From positions 1 to 64,000 of the forward strand of contig JAFTYI010000025.1 in the NCBI GenBank assembly GCA_017464815.1: a DNA stretch of 64,000 bases, written 5' to 3'. Below the pieces are notes generated by a model. It was given only the letters and a program-made list of their open reading frames with translations, was not told the DNA's origin and made no database searches. The stretch comes from Bacteroidaceae bacterium (GTDB taxonomy: Bacteria > Bacteroidota > Bacteroidia > Bacteroidales > Bacteroidaceae). Below, piece after piece: positions 53,630-61,610 of the stretch; position 1 is the stretch's first letter; each line of letters opens with the position of its first letter. Made by a program: the position numbers and the translations under genes.

Positions 53630-54151
53630 ATGAGCATTAAGTTTAATCTTGTGCAGAAGGCCAATCCACGTCAACTGGATGGCGAGAAGAAGTGGTACGC
53701 AGTACCGAGTAGCGAATCAGCCATGAGCGGCAAAGCCCTGACCCGTGCGGCCACGGCCAACACCAGCACTTCGGCAATCGAGATGGAAGCGGCAATGGAG
53801 TATCTGGCCGCCTTCATCCCTCAGCAGTTGTTGCAAGGGCACAACATCAAGGTGCCCGGGTTGGGAACGTTCCGTATCTCCTTCAAAAGTAAGGGAGTGA
53901 GTGACATTTCCACCTTCAATGCAGGCAACATGATTTCCGACGTGCGCATCCTCTTCACCCCCGACAAGGCTTTGAGAGACAGCGTGATTAACAATCTCGC
54001 GTTCGAAAACCGTGGCGTACTGAAGGACGGCGTTCGCTATGCCTCGGTGACCGACTACCTGAAGGCCATCGGCGAGGCAGGCGACACAGGCTCGTCCGAC
54101 TCGGGCACCACCGGCGACGGTGGCAGCGGCACTGGCGGAAACCCGCTCTAA
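53630..54151 (+). CDS. HU-HIG DNA-binding protein with glycine-rich tail
   Basis: 173-aa member of the Bacteroidetes HU-HIG family (HU fold fused to wHTH, Ig or glycine-rich tail). N-terminal MSIKFNLVQKANPRQL, dimer helix EMEAAMEYLAAF, and the arm region VPGLGTFRISFKSKG match. The last 20 residues are Gly/Ser/Thr-rich. Start ATG 53630 is favoured over 53615. Probably a nucleoid protein; abundant copies occur in these genomes. Confidence 0.88.
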   Translation: MSIKFNLVQKANPRQLDGEKKWYAVPSSESAMSGKALTRAATANTSTSAIEMEAAMEYLAAFIPQQLLQGHNIKVPGLGTFRISFKSKGVSDISTFNAGNMISDVRILFTPDKALRDSVINNLAFENRGVLKDGVRYASVTDYLKAIGEAGDTGSSDSGTTGDGGSGTGGNPL

Positions 54152-54174
54152 ACCAGCGGAACACTCTGATGGCA

Positions 54175-54208
54175 AGAGGCGTCACTCACGTGACGCCTCT
54201 GCTTTTTC
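54175..54208 (+). terminator. Terminator after the HU-HIG gene
   Basis: AGAGGCGTCAC (54175-54185) pairs with GTGACGCCTCT (to 54200), followed by GCTTTTT. Confidence 0.85.
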
Positions 54209-54241
54209 ATGCCCTTTGGGAGAAAAAAGGGGGAGATTCCC

Positions 54242-54364
54242 TTTGATATTCCCTCGGTTTCCACTATCTTTGGCTTCTCGGCCGAGAACCCCAAGATAGG
54301 CTGCACCTCGGAAGAAAAAATAAAGGCTTTTATTTTGTTCTTCCCTCGGTTTGCACTATCTTTG
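54242..54364 (+). promoter_or_regulatory. Tandem promoters with a palindrome upstream of rlmN
   Basis: P1: TTTG 54242-54245, TATCTTTG 54265-54272. P2: TTTG 54334-54337, TATCTTTG 54357-54364. Both have 19-bp spacers ending CCCTCGGTTTSCAC. The P1 -7 box forms the left arm of an imperfect palindrome 54264-54299 centred on TTCTCGGCCGAGAA. P2 is 25 bp from the rlmN start and is likely the active promoter. Confidence 0.7.
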
Positions 54365-54389
54365 CACTCTTGTTATAATATAATAAGGT

Positions 54390-55439
54390 ATGACCGCAAC
54401 AAAAACACCCCTTTTGGGGTTGACATTAGACGAGCTCAAGCAAGTGGCCGCCCGCGTAGGGATGCCCCCCTTCGCCGCCAAGCAGATGGCCGGGTGGATC
54501 TACGGCAAGCGCGTGACCACCATCAGCGAGATGACCAACATCTCACTGCGCCACCGCCAAGCCCTCGAGCAAGACTACGAGGTAGGCCGCCACGCACCCG
54601 TCGAAGCCATGCGCTCGGTCGACGGCACAGTGAAGTACCTCTTCCAAGCAGGCACGGCCGGCGCCGTCGAAGCCGTCTACATACCCGCCGAAGAAGGCGA
54701 CCGGGCCACCCTCTGCGTCTCATCCCAAGTGGGATGCAAGATGAACTGCCTCTTCTGCATGACCGGCAAGCAAGGCTTCGCCGCCCACCTCACTGCGGCC
54801 CAGATACTCAACCAAGTGCTCTCCATCCCCGAGAGCGAGAGCCTCACCAACGTAGTGCTCATGGGCATGGGCGAACCCTTCGACAACATCGGCCACGTCC
54901 TGCGCGCCCTCACACTGATGACCGCCGACTACGGCCTGGCATGGAGCCCCAAGCGCATCACCGTCAGCACCGTAGGCGTCATGAAGGGCCTCCGCCGATT
55001 CCTCGACGAAAGCGAGTGCCACCTCGCCATCAGCCTCCACAACCCCTTCCCCAAGGAACGCCTCCAGCTGATGCCCGCCGAGCGCGGATGCTCCATCACC
55101 GACATGCTCGACCTGCTCCGCCGCTACGACTTCACCCACCAACGGCGCCTGTCATTCGAGTACATCGTCTTCCGCGGAGTGAACGACACCGAAGCCCACG
55201 CACGCGAGCTGGTGCGCCTGCTGAAGGGACTCGAGTGCCGCATCAACCTCATCCGCTTCCACGCCATACCCGGCGTCCCCCTGGAAGGTGTGGAGATGGA
55301 CCGGATGGTAGCCCTGCGCGACTACCTCACCCACCACGGCGTGTTCACCACCATCCGTGCCAGTCGGGGAGAAGACATCTTTGCCGCCTGCGGCATGCTC
55401 TCCACCATGAGGAAAAAGGAAGCCCGGCAAGTCACCTGA
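54390..55439 (+). CDS. rlmN: 23S rRNA/tRNA adenine C2-methyltransferase RlmN
   Basis: Radical SAM enzyme that methylates A2503 of 23S rRNA and A37 of some tRNAs. The Fe-S motif is CKMNCLFC (about 115-122), and the second conserved methyl-carrying cysteine lies near the C-terminus in FAACGML. 349 aa is normal. First gene of a long same-strand run towards inositol phosphate synthase. Confidence 0.95.
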   Translation: MTATKTPLLGLTLDELKQVAARVGMPPFAAKQMAGWIYGKRVTTISEMTNISLRHRQALEQDYEVGRHAPVEAMRSVDGTVKYLFQAGTAGAVEAVYIPAEEGDRATLCVSSQVGCKMNCLFCMTGKQGFAAHLTAAQILNQVLSIPESESLTNVVLMGMGEPFDNIGHVLRALTLMTADYGLAWSPKRITVSTVGVMKGLRRFLDESECHLAISLHNPFPKERLQLMPAERGCSITDMLDLLRRYDFTHQRRLSFEYIVFRGVNDTEAHARELVRLLKGLECRINLIRFHAIPGVPLEGVEMDRMVALRDYLTHHGVFTTIRASRGEDIFAACGMLSTMRKKEARQVT

Positions 55440-55489
55440 AAGAGGCGGCTCACCTGGGGACCCTCGAGCCATCAGGGCAAGCTGGCCCC

Positions 55490-55566
55490 TCTAGATAATC
55501 TAGACTTTCTAGACAATCTAGATTCTCTAGACAATCTAGACCCTCTAGCTCCTCTAGACCCTCCGG
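55490..55566 (+). repeat. CTAGA-rich minisatellite between rlmN and the DUF4837 gene
   Basis: TCTAGA recurs in nine or so units of 9-10 bp (TCTAGACAA, TCTAGATTC, TCTAGACCC). No gene. Fold-back is possible since TCTAGA is a palindrome. Confidence 0.75.
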
Positions 55567-55606
55567 CGCAGCCCCCACCAAAGAAACCAATAAAAGACCA
55601 AGAAAT

Positions 55607-56665
55607 ATGAAAAAGCTATCAACCTACGCCTGCCTGCTGATGACCCTCTTCACCCTGGCAGCATGTGACAAGGGAGGCACCTCCCTTCTGACCCCCGCCT
55701 CCAGTGGCAAACCCTATGAGATGCTGGTGGTGATGGACGACTCGGCCTGGATGCGACCCGCCGGACGCGCCCTGTTCGACGCACTCGACACCGACGTGCC
55801 CGGCCTGCCTCAGAGCGAACGCTCCTTCCGCATCATGCAAATCAACGAGAAGCAATACGACCGCGTCTTCGGCCTGCTGCGCAACATCATCATCCCCAAG
55901 ATCGACCCCATGTACTCCGAAGTCAAGTTCAAGTTCGCCCGCGACGTCAAGTCATCCCCCCAGATGATAATGACCATACAGGCCCCCAACGAGCAGGCCT
56001 TTGCCGACTATGTGGGACAACACAAGCAGACCATCGTCGACTTCTTCACCCGCGCCGAAATGAACCGCCAGGTGAAGGTGCTTGAAAAGGAACACAGCCT
56101 CCTGGTGGAGCAGCTCGTCAAGGACAGCTTCCAGTGCGTGGTGCACGTACCTGCCGACCTCGAGAACTACAAGCGCGGGCGCAACTTCCTCTGGGCCACC
56201 ACCAACCGCGAGCAGGACGACCTCAACTTCGTCATCTACTCCTATCCCTTCACCGACAAGGAGACCTTCACCCTCGACTACTTCATCCACAAGCGCGACT
56301 CCTTCATGAAGGCCAACCTCCCCGGCCCCCTCGACGGCTCCTACATGGCCACCGACACCGACTTCCTCATGACGCAGGACATTGCCGTGCGTGGCAAGTA
56401 TGCCCAAGAGGTGAAAGGCCTGTGGGAGATGCAGGGCGCCGTCATGGGCGGACCCTTCGTGTCACACGTCCGCGTTGACGAGAAGAACCATCGCGTCATC
56501 GTCTCCGAAGCATTCGTCTATTCACCCGGCAAGAAGAAGCGCGACATCATGCGACGCATGGAGGCCGCCCTCTATACCCTGCAACTGCCCGACGAACTGG
56601 AGAAGAAGCAACAAGCCGACCTCTTCGACACCACCGAAGGAGTGGAGGAGGAAAGTAAAGAATAA
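55607..56665 (+). CDS. DUF4837 lipoprotein
   Basis: 352 aa with a lipoprotein signal (lipobox LAAC at about 17-20). The remainder matches the Bacteroidetes DUF4837 pattern: YEMLVVMDDSAW, SERSFRIMQIN, and the C-terminal VFVYSPGKKKRDIMRRMEA-like segment. Function unknown; conserved neighbour of rlmN and pdxA. Confidence 0.83.
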   Translation: MKKLSTYACLLMTLFTLAACDKGGTSLLTPASSGKPYEMLVVMDDSAWMRPAGRALFDALDTDVPGLPQSERSFRIMQINEKQYDRVFGLLRNIIIPKIDPMYSEVKFKFARDVKSSPQMIMTIQAPNEQAFADYVGQHKQTIVDFFTRAEMNRQVKVLEKEHSLLVEQLVKDSFQCVVHVPADLENYKRGRNFLWATTNREQDDLNFVIYSYPFTDKETFTLDYFIHKRDSFMKANLPGPLDGSYMATDTDFLMTQDIAVRGKYAQEVKGLWEMQGAVMGGPFVSHVRVDEKNHRVIVSEAFVYSPGKKKRDIMRRMEAALYTLQLPDELEKKQQADLFDTTEGVEEESKE

Positions 56666-56687
56666 CCAATTAACATACATAAGACTT

Positions 56688-57770
56688 ATGAGCGAAAAAC
56701 TGAGAGTGGGCATCACCCACGGCGACATAAACGGAGTGGGCTACGAGGTTATCCTGAAGGCCTTTGAAAACCCCGCAATGCTTGACCTGTGCATCCCCAT
56801 CGTCTATGGCTCGCCCAAGGTGGCAGCCTATCACCGCAAGGCCATTGACAGCCCCACGGCCTTCACCATCATCAACCAAGCCGGCGAGGCAAGCCGCACC
56901 AAGCTGAACATCCTCTCATGTGTGGACGACGAGCTGAAGGTGGAACTGGGCACCCCCAGCGAAGAGGGCGGAAAAGCCGCACTGGCCGCACTGGAGCGTG
57001 CCTTGGCCGACTACCGCGAGGGACTCATCGACGTGCTCGTCACCGCACCCATCAACAAGAACACCATACAAGCCGACGACTTCCGCTTCCCCGGCCACAC
57101 CGAGTACATCCAAGAGCGGGTGGGCGAGGGAGAGAAGGCACTGATGATACTCATGAAGGACGAGCTGCGCGTGGCACTCGTCACCGGCCACATCCCCGTG
57201 AGCAACATCGCATCGGCCATCACCAAGGAGCTTGTTCAGGAGAAACTCACCATCTTTGAGCACTCGCTCAAGCGCGACTTCTGCATCGAGAAGCCCCGCA
57301 TTGCCGTGCTCGCCCTCAACCCCCATGCGGGCGATGGCGGACTCATCGGCACCGAGGAGCAGGACATCATCATCCCCGCCATGGCCGAGATGAAGGAGAA
57401 GGGCATGTTCTGCTACGGCCCCTATCCCGCCGACGGATTCTTCGGCTCGGAGCAATACACCAAGTTCGACGGCATCCTGGCCATGTATCACGACCAAGGC
57501 CTCGCCCCCTTCAAGGCGCTGGCCATGGAGGAAGGGGTGAACTTCACCGCCGGCCTACCCATCGTGCGCACATCGCCTGCCCACGGCACCGCCTACGACA
57601 TTGCCGGCAAGGGAGTGGCTTCGGAGCTTTCGCTCTGCCACGCCATCTACACGGCACTGGATGTCCACCGCAACCGCATCTTCTACGACGAAGCCCGCGT
57701 CAACCCCTTGAAGAAGCAGTATCACGAGAAGCGCGACGACAGCCACAAGCTGAAGTTGGATGAGGAGTGA
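56688..57770 (+). CDS. pdxA: 4-hydroxythreonine-4-phosphate dehydrogenase
   Basis: Step in DXP-dependent pyridoxal phosphate synthesis. Metal-binding His residues appear in FPGHTEYI, AMYHDQGLAPFKAL and TSPAHGTAYDIAGKG. The N-terminal motif reads GDINGVGYEVI, a Bacteroidetes variant of the usual GDPAGIGPE. 360 aa. ATG 56688; longer upstream reading is out of frame with DUF4837 and not used. Followed directly by the NTP transferase. Confidence 0.93.
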   Translation: MSEKLRVGITHGDINGVGYEVILKAFENPAMLDLCIPIVYGSPKVAAYHRKAIDSPTAFTIINQAGEASRTKLNILSCVDDELKVELGTPSEEGGKAALAALERALADYREGLIDVLVTAPINKNTIQADDFRFPGHTEYIQERVGEGEKALMILMKDELRVALVTGHIPVSNIASAITKELVQEKLTIFEHSLKRDFCIEKPRIAVLALNPHAGDGGLIGTEEQDIIIPAMAEMKEKGMFCYGPYPADGFFGSEQYTKFDGILAMYHDQGLAPFKALAMEEGVNFTAGLPIVRTSPAHGTAYDIAGKGVASELSLCHAIYTALDVHRNRIFYDEARVNPLKKQYHEKRDDSHKLKLDEE

Positions 57771-57772
57771 CC

Positions 57773-58471
57773 ATGAACTTTGCCATCATATCCGCCGGTG
57801 AAGGCTCGCGCCTGGCACAAGAGGGAGTGGCCAAGCCCAAGCCCTTGGTTGAGCTGAGGGGCGAGGCCATGATTGAGCGCCTTGTACGCATCTTCATGCG
57901 GCAAGGGGCCAGTCGGGTGGTGGTCATCATCAACGACCTTGTGCCCGAAACCCGCGCCTTCCTCACCCGCTTGCAGGAGGAGCTGCCCATCGACCTTGTG
58001 GTGAAGACCACGCCCAGCTCGATGCACAGCTTCTACGAGATAAGCCACCTGTTGGAGGGCGACCGCTTCTGCCTCACCACCGTCGATACCATCTTCCGCG
58101 AGGAGGAGTTTGCCCGCTACATCGAAGCCTTCCGTACGTCGGAGGCCGACGGACTGATGGCGGTCACCGACTTTGTGGACGACGAGAAGCCCCTCTACAT
58201 CTCCACCACCGACGACCTGCGCATCACCGGCTTCCATGACCAGAAAACGCCCGATAGCCACTACATCTCGGGAGGCATCTATTGCCTCACACCCGTGGCA
58301 CTCGACACCTTGCGCCGATGCATGAGCGAGGGCAAGTCGCGCATGCGCAACTTCCAACGCCAGTTGGTGGCCGACGGACTCTGCCTCCGTGCGTGGCCCT
58401 TCAGCAAGATTGTGGATGTTGACCACGCCACGGACATTGCCAAGGCCGAGGAGTTTCTAAGGGAAGAGTGA
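57773..58471 (+). CDS. NTP transferase (candidate inositol-phosphate cytidylyltransferase)
   Basis: 232-aa GT-A-fold nucleotidyltransferase. The loop SAGEGSRLAQEGVAKPKPLV (residues 8-27) is the GxGxR...KPK motif for nucleotide binding, and TTVDTIF carries the metal Asp. Size and motifs resemble CTP:inositol-1-phosphate and related sugar-phosphate cytidylyltransferases. It starts 2 bp after pdxA; the other inositol-lipid genes follow. The CDP-inositol assignment is inference from the cluster. ATG 57773 preferred over GTG 57767. Confidence 0.78.
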   Translation: MNFAIISAGEGSRLAQEGVAKPKPLVELRGEAMIERLVRIFMRQGASRVVVIINDLVPETRAFLTRLQEELPIDLVVKTTPSSMHSFYEISHLLEGDRFCLTTVDTIFREEEFARYIEAFRTSEADGLMAVTDFVDDEKPLYISTTDDLRITGFHDQKTPDSHYISGGIYCLTPVALDTLRRCMSEGKSRMRNFQRQLVADGLCLRAWPFSKIVDVDHATDIAKAEEFLREE

Positions 58472-58565
58472 AGAGGGAAGGGTGAAGAGAGAAAAGGGAA
58501 GAGGGAAGAGAGAAGAGAGAAAAGGGAAGAGGGCAGAGAGAAAAGTGAAGAATGAAGAGGGAAGA
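58472..58565 (+). repeat. GA-rich low-complexity leader of the ATP-grasp gene
   Basis: Nearly all purine (AAGAGGGAAG, AGAGAAAAGGG units of about 14 bp repeated six times or so). It could be read in frame as a Lys/Arg/Glu-rich extension starting at ATG 58482, but the conserved protein starts at ATG 58566. Confidence 0.7.
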
Positions 58566-59570
58566 ATGAACATCATAGCCATCAGTCGCGGCACCCGCTA
58601 TTCGCCCGGTCATGTGGGCAACGATGCTGCTATATATAATAAGGTGGTGGAGGAGCTTCGCCACTGGGGACACATTGTGCGGACGTGCGCCGAGGATGAG
58701 TTCCTTGCCTTGCCTTTGCTTGAAAGAGAGGGTGATGGATTATCTTTGCTTGAAAGAGAGGGCGATGGCTCGTCTTTGCTTGAAGGAGAGGCCGATGGCT
58801 CGCCTTTGCATGAAGGAGAGGCCGATGGCTCGTCTTTGCTTGAAAGAGAGACCGATGGTTCGCCTTTGCTTGAAAGAGAGGGTGATGGCTCGTTGGACGG
58901 ACTTCCCGATGTGGTGGTGACGATGGCCCGCGACCCTCGCACCCTTGCCCGACTGATGGAGTGGGAGGCGAGGGGAGTGCGCATCATCAACTCTCCGCGA
59001 GGTGTGCTCGGTTGTGTGCGTCGCCCGATGACCGAGCAATTGGTGGCTCACGGAGTGCCCCATCCGCGAAGCTGGATAGTGGCTACGGACGAACCCTTGC
59101 CTGCGGAAGTGACCTTCCCCTGTTGGCTCAAGCGGGGCGACTCGCACGTTGTTGTGAAGGCTGACGTTAGCTATGCCTCCACTCGCGACGAAGCCCTCTG
59201 TGCGATGGGCGGCATGCGGGAGAGAGGCATCCCCTCGGTGGTCATCAACGAGCATTTGGCGGGCGACCTGGTGAAGTTCTACGGTGTGCAAGCCGACGCC
59301 TTCTTCCACTGGTTCTACCCCTCGGCCACCTCGCACAGCAAGTTTGGCTTGGAGGCCATCAACGGAGAGGCACAAGGCCTTCCCTTCGACCCTGCCCGAT
59401 TGAAACAATATGCCGATGAGGCCGCCCGTCTCCTCCACGTCCCCATCTATGGAGGCGATGCCGTGGTGAGTGCCGATGGCTCCGTCCGCATCATCGACTT
59501 CAACGACTGGCCCAGCTTTGCCCCTTGTCGCGACGAAGCTGCACGAGCCATTGCGAGGAGGGTCCGATAA
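58566..59570 (+). CDS. ATP-grasp-like protein with 10-residue tandem repeat
   Basis: 334 aa. N-terminal Rossmann-like segment (MNIIAISRGTRYSPGHVGND), a six-fold 10-aa repeat (residues 51-110, consensus LLEREGDGSS), then an ATP-grasp region: CWLKRGDSHVVVKADVSYA, VINEHLAGDLVKFYGV and RIIDFNDWPSFAP with the metal-binding D-x-N. Substrate unknown. It lies between the NTP transferase and the phosphatidyltransferase, 12 bp before the latter. A ligase on an inositol-lipid intermediate is possible, but equally it might only be a passenger. Confidence 0.75.
   Translation: MNIIAISRGTRYSPGHVGNDAAIYNKVVEELRHWGHIVRTCAEDEFLALPLLEREGDGLSLLEREGDGSSLLEGEADGSPLHEGEADGSSLLERETDGSPLLEREGDGSLDGLPDVVVTMARDPRTLARLMEWEARGVRIINSPRGVLGCVRRPMTEQLVAHGVPHPRSWIVATDEPLPAEVTFPCWLKRGDSHVVVKADVSYASTRDEALCAMGGMRERGIPSVVINEHLAGDLVKFYGVQADAFFHWFYPSATSHSKFGLEAINGEAQGLPFDPARLKQYADEAARLLHVPIYGGDAVVSADGSVRIIDFNDWPSFAPCRDEAARAIARRVR
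58716..58895 (+). repeat. In-frame 30-bp minisatellite in the ATP-grasp gene
   Basis: Six 30-bp units, each starting TTGCTTGAA/TTGCATGAA and ending GATGGCTCG-like. All are in frame and alternate Glu-Gly-Asp/Ala variants, so the array has diverged by substitution but kept length. Confidence 0.9.
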
Positions 59571-59582
59571 AAGAAACAGCTT

Positions 59583-60506
59583 ATGACAACAACCGACAAT
59601 AAAAAAGGAGGCATTGCCTCCACCTACAAGTCGCTCGACACTGAGGAGCGCTTCGACATCTATTTCAATCGTCCGATAGGGTACGTGTGGGCCTTGTTAT
59701 TCAAGGCGTTGCATGTGCATCCCAATGTGGTGACCATCCTCTCCATCATCCTTGGTGCAGGGGCGGGCTACTTCTTCTACTTCGCTGATTGGCGGATGAA
59801 TCTCATCGGTGTGTTCCTGCTCATGTGGGCCAACCACTACGATAGCGCCGACGGGCAATTGGCCCGCATGACGGGTCAGAAGACCCTGTGGGGGCGCATT
59901 CTCGACGGGTTTGCGGGCGATGTGTGGTTCTTCTCCATCTACTTCTTCATTGCCCTCAGGCTCACTCCCACGTGGGGGGTGTGGATATGGCTCCTGTGTG
60001 CCTTCTCGGGCTTCATCTGCCACGGCAAGCAGTGCCAGTTGGCCGACTATTACCGCAACATCCACCTCTATTTCTTGAAAGGGCGTGAGGGGAGCGAGCT
60101 CGACAACTCCGCCCAGCAGCGCCGACTCTTCCGCGAGGCACCGTGGAGGGGACACTTCTGGTTCAAGCTCTTCCACTTCTTCTATGGCAACTACACCCAC
60201 TCTCAGGAGCAGATGACTCCCCGCTTCCAGCACTTCTTTGCCCTGGTGAACGGGAAGTACGCAGGCAACGTTCCCCAACCCCTTCGCGACGAGTTCCGCA
60301 AGGGCAGCCTGCCACTGATGAAGTGGGCCAACATACTCACCTTCAACACCCGCGCCATTGTGCTCTGCTTGTCGGTGGTGGCCGGTGTGCCGTGGGTCTA
60401 TTGCCTTTTCGAGGTGACGGTGATGAACGTCATCTTCTTCTACATGCGTGGTCGTCATGAGGGGTTGTGCGGACGACTGGCCAAACAACTGGAGGACGAG
60501 GCATGA
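59583..60506 (+). CDS. CDP-alcohol phosphatidyltransferase family protein (candidate phosphatidylinositol synthase)
   Basis: 307 aa, several membrane helices. The family motif is D-x2-DG-x2-AR-x8-G-x3-D-x3-D; here DSADGQLAR (about 86-94), eight residues, then GRILDGFAGD. The first seven positions fit, but the final Asp is shifted by one (D-G-F-A-G-D). Family enzymes transfer a phospho-alcohol between CMP and an alcohol. In this cluster it is the best candidate for forming phosphatidylinositol from CDP-inositol and diacylglycerol. Overlaps the next gene as ATGA. Confidence 0.85.
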   Translation: MTTTDNKKGGIASTYKSLDTEERFDIYFNRPIGYVWALLFKALHVHPNVVTILSIILGAGAGYFFYFADWRMNLIGVFLLMWANHYDSADGQLARMTGQKTLWGRILDGFAGDVWFFSIYFFIALRLTPTWGVWIWLLCAFSGFICHGKQCQLADYYRNIHLYFLKGREGSELDNSAQQRRLFREAPWRGHFWFKLFHFFYGNYTHSQEQMTPRFQHFFALVNGKYAGNVPQPLRDEFRKGSLPLMKWANILTFNTRAIVLCLSVVAGVPWVYCLFEVTVMNVIFFYMRGRHEGLCGRLAKQLEDEA

Positions 60507-61501
60507 AGCAGAAGTACCGCAACATCTTCCTCTTCTTCGGCATTGCAGCCATCGTGTTGATGCTCTGCACCTTCGAGATGGATTATTCCGAGCTGTGGCA
60601 AAACCTGCTCAAGGCCGGACGGTGGTTCCCCGCCATCGTGGGCCTGTGGGTCTTCATCTACCTGCTCAACGCCTTGGCTTGGTACGTCATCATCCGCGAC
60701 GGGAGGGATTGTCCCGTCTCTTTCTTACGCATCTACAAGCTCACCATCTCGGGCTTTGCCCTCAACTATGCCACTCCCATGGGACTGATGGGAGGCGAGC
60801 CTTACCGCATCATGGAGCTGACCCCTTACGTGGGAGCCAGCCGAGCCACCTCGTCGGTCATCCTCTATGCCATGATGCACATCTTCACGCACATCAACTT
60901 CTGGTTCTTCTCCATCTTCCTCTACGTGGCCCTCTACTCCGTCACGTGGGAGATGGGCCTGTTGCTCACTCTCATCGGTGCCTTCTGCCTGTTGGCCATC
61001 TACTTCTTCATGAAGGGGTATAAGAACGGCATGGCCATGCGCACGCTGAGGCTCCTGTGTCACGTCCCCTTCGTCAAAGGGTGGGCGAGGGGCTTTGTCG
61101 AGCGCCGCCACGAGACGCTTGAGCGCATCGACCGGCAGATTGCCCAGCTCCACCAGCAACGCAAGCGCACCTTCTACGCCGCCTTTTCGCTCGAGTTCGC
61201 CTCGCGCATAGTGGGTTGCCTCGAGGTGTGGTTCATCCTCAACATACTCACCACCGACGTCAGTTTTGCCGATTGTGTGCTCATCATGGCCTTCTCGTCG
61301 CTTTTCAGCAACCTCTTCTTCTTCTCGCCCATGCAGTTGGGTGCCCGCGAGGGAGGATTGGCCTTGGCCGTGGGCGGACTCTCCATCCCCAGTGCCTTTG
61401 GCGTCTACACGGGCCTTCTCACCCGTGTGCGCGAGCTGATTTGGATTGTCATCGGCGTGGCGCTGATGAAGGTGGGGAATGGGGGAAGGTTTAAGGTTTA
61501 G
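60503..61501 (+). CDS. LPG-synthase-TM (UPF0104) membrane protein
   Basis: 332 aa, about eight membrane helices, with the PF03706 motifs GFALNYATPMGLMGGEPYR (about 84-102) and MQLGAREGGLALAV. These proteins include the lipid-flippase half of MprF and AglD-like enzymes. It is coupled (4-bp overlap) to the phosphatidyltransferase and could flip or modify its product. The C-terminal residues GGRFKV run into the repeat array, so the tail may have been changed. Confidence 0.83.
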   Translation: MKQKYRNIFLFFGIAAIVLMLCTFEMDYSELWQNLLKAGRWFPAIVGLWVFIYLLNALAWYVIIRDGRDCPVSFLRIYKLTISGFALNYATPMGLMGGEPYRIMELTPYVGASRATSSVILYAMMHIFTHINFWFFSIFLYVALYSVTWEMGLLLTLIGAFCLLAIYFFMKGYKNGMAMRTLRLLCHVPFVKGWARGFVERRHETLERIDRQIAQLHQQRKRTFYAAFSLEFASRIVGCLEVWFILNILTTDVSFADCVLIMAFSSLFSNLFFFSPMQLGAREGGLALAVGGLSIPSAFGVYTGLLTRVRELIWIVIGVALMKVGNGGRFKV

Positions 61502-61597
61502 GGTTTAGGGTTTAAGGTTTAGGGTCTTTAAGGTCTTTAAGGACTTTAAAGACTTTAAGGACTCTAAAGACCTTGAAGACCTTGAAGACCCTACAAA
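61490..61597 (+). repeat. TTTAGGG and CTTTAAGGA minisatellite between two operon genes
   Basis: Five TTTAGGG/TTTAAGG units (61493-61530) followed by eight or nine 9-bp units such as TCTTTAAGG, ACTTTAAAG, ACCTTGAAG. It begins inside the last codons of the upstream gene. Non-coding otherwise. Confidence 0.8.
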
Positions 61598-61610
61598 AAA
61601 AAAGAAAACT

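Noticed and set aside
54209..55498. 429-codon frame over rlmN in another frame
   Set aside because: Arg/Pro/His-rich shadow; rlmN has all catalytic motifs.
58482..58565. Start of the ATP-grasp protein at ATG 58482
   Set aside because: The extra 28 residues are encoded by a purine low-complexity repeat; the conserved domain begins at ATG 58566.
61490..61530. Telomere-like TTTAGGG repeat
   Set aside because: Only five units inside a bacterial operon; best read as an ordinary minisatellite.
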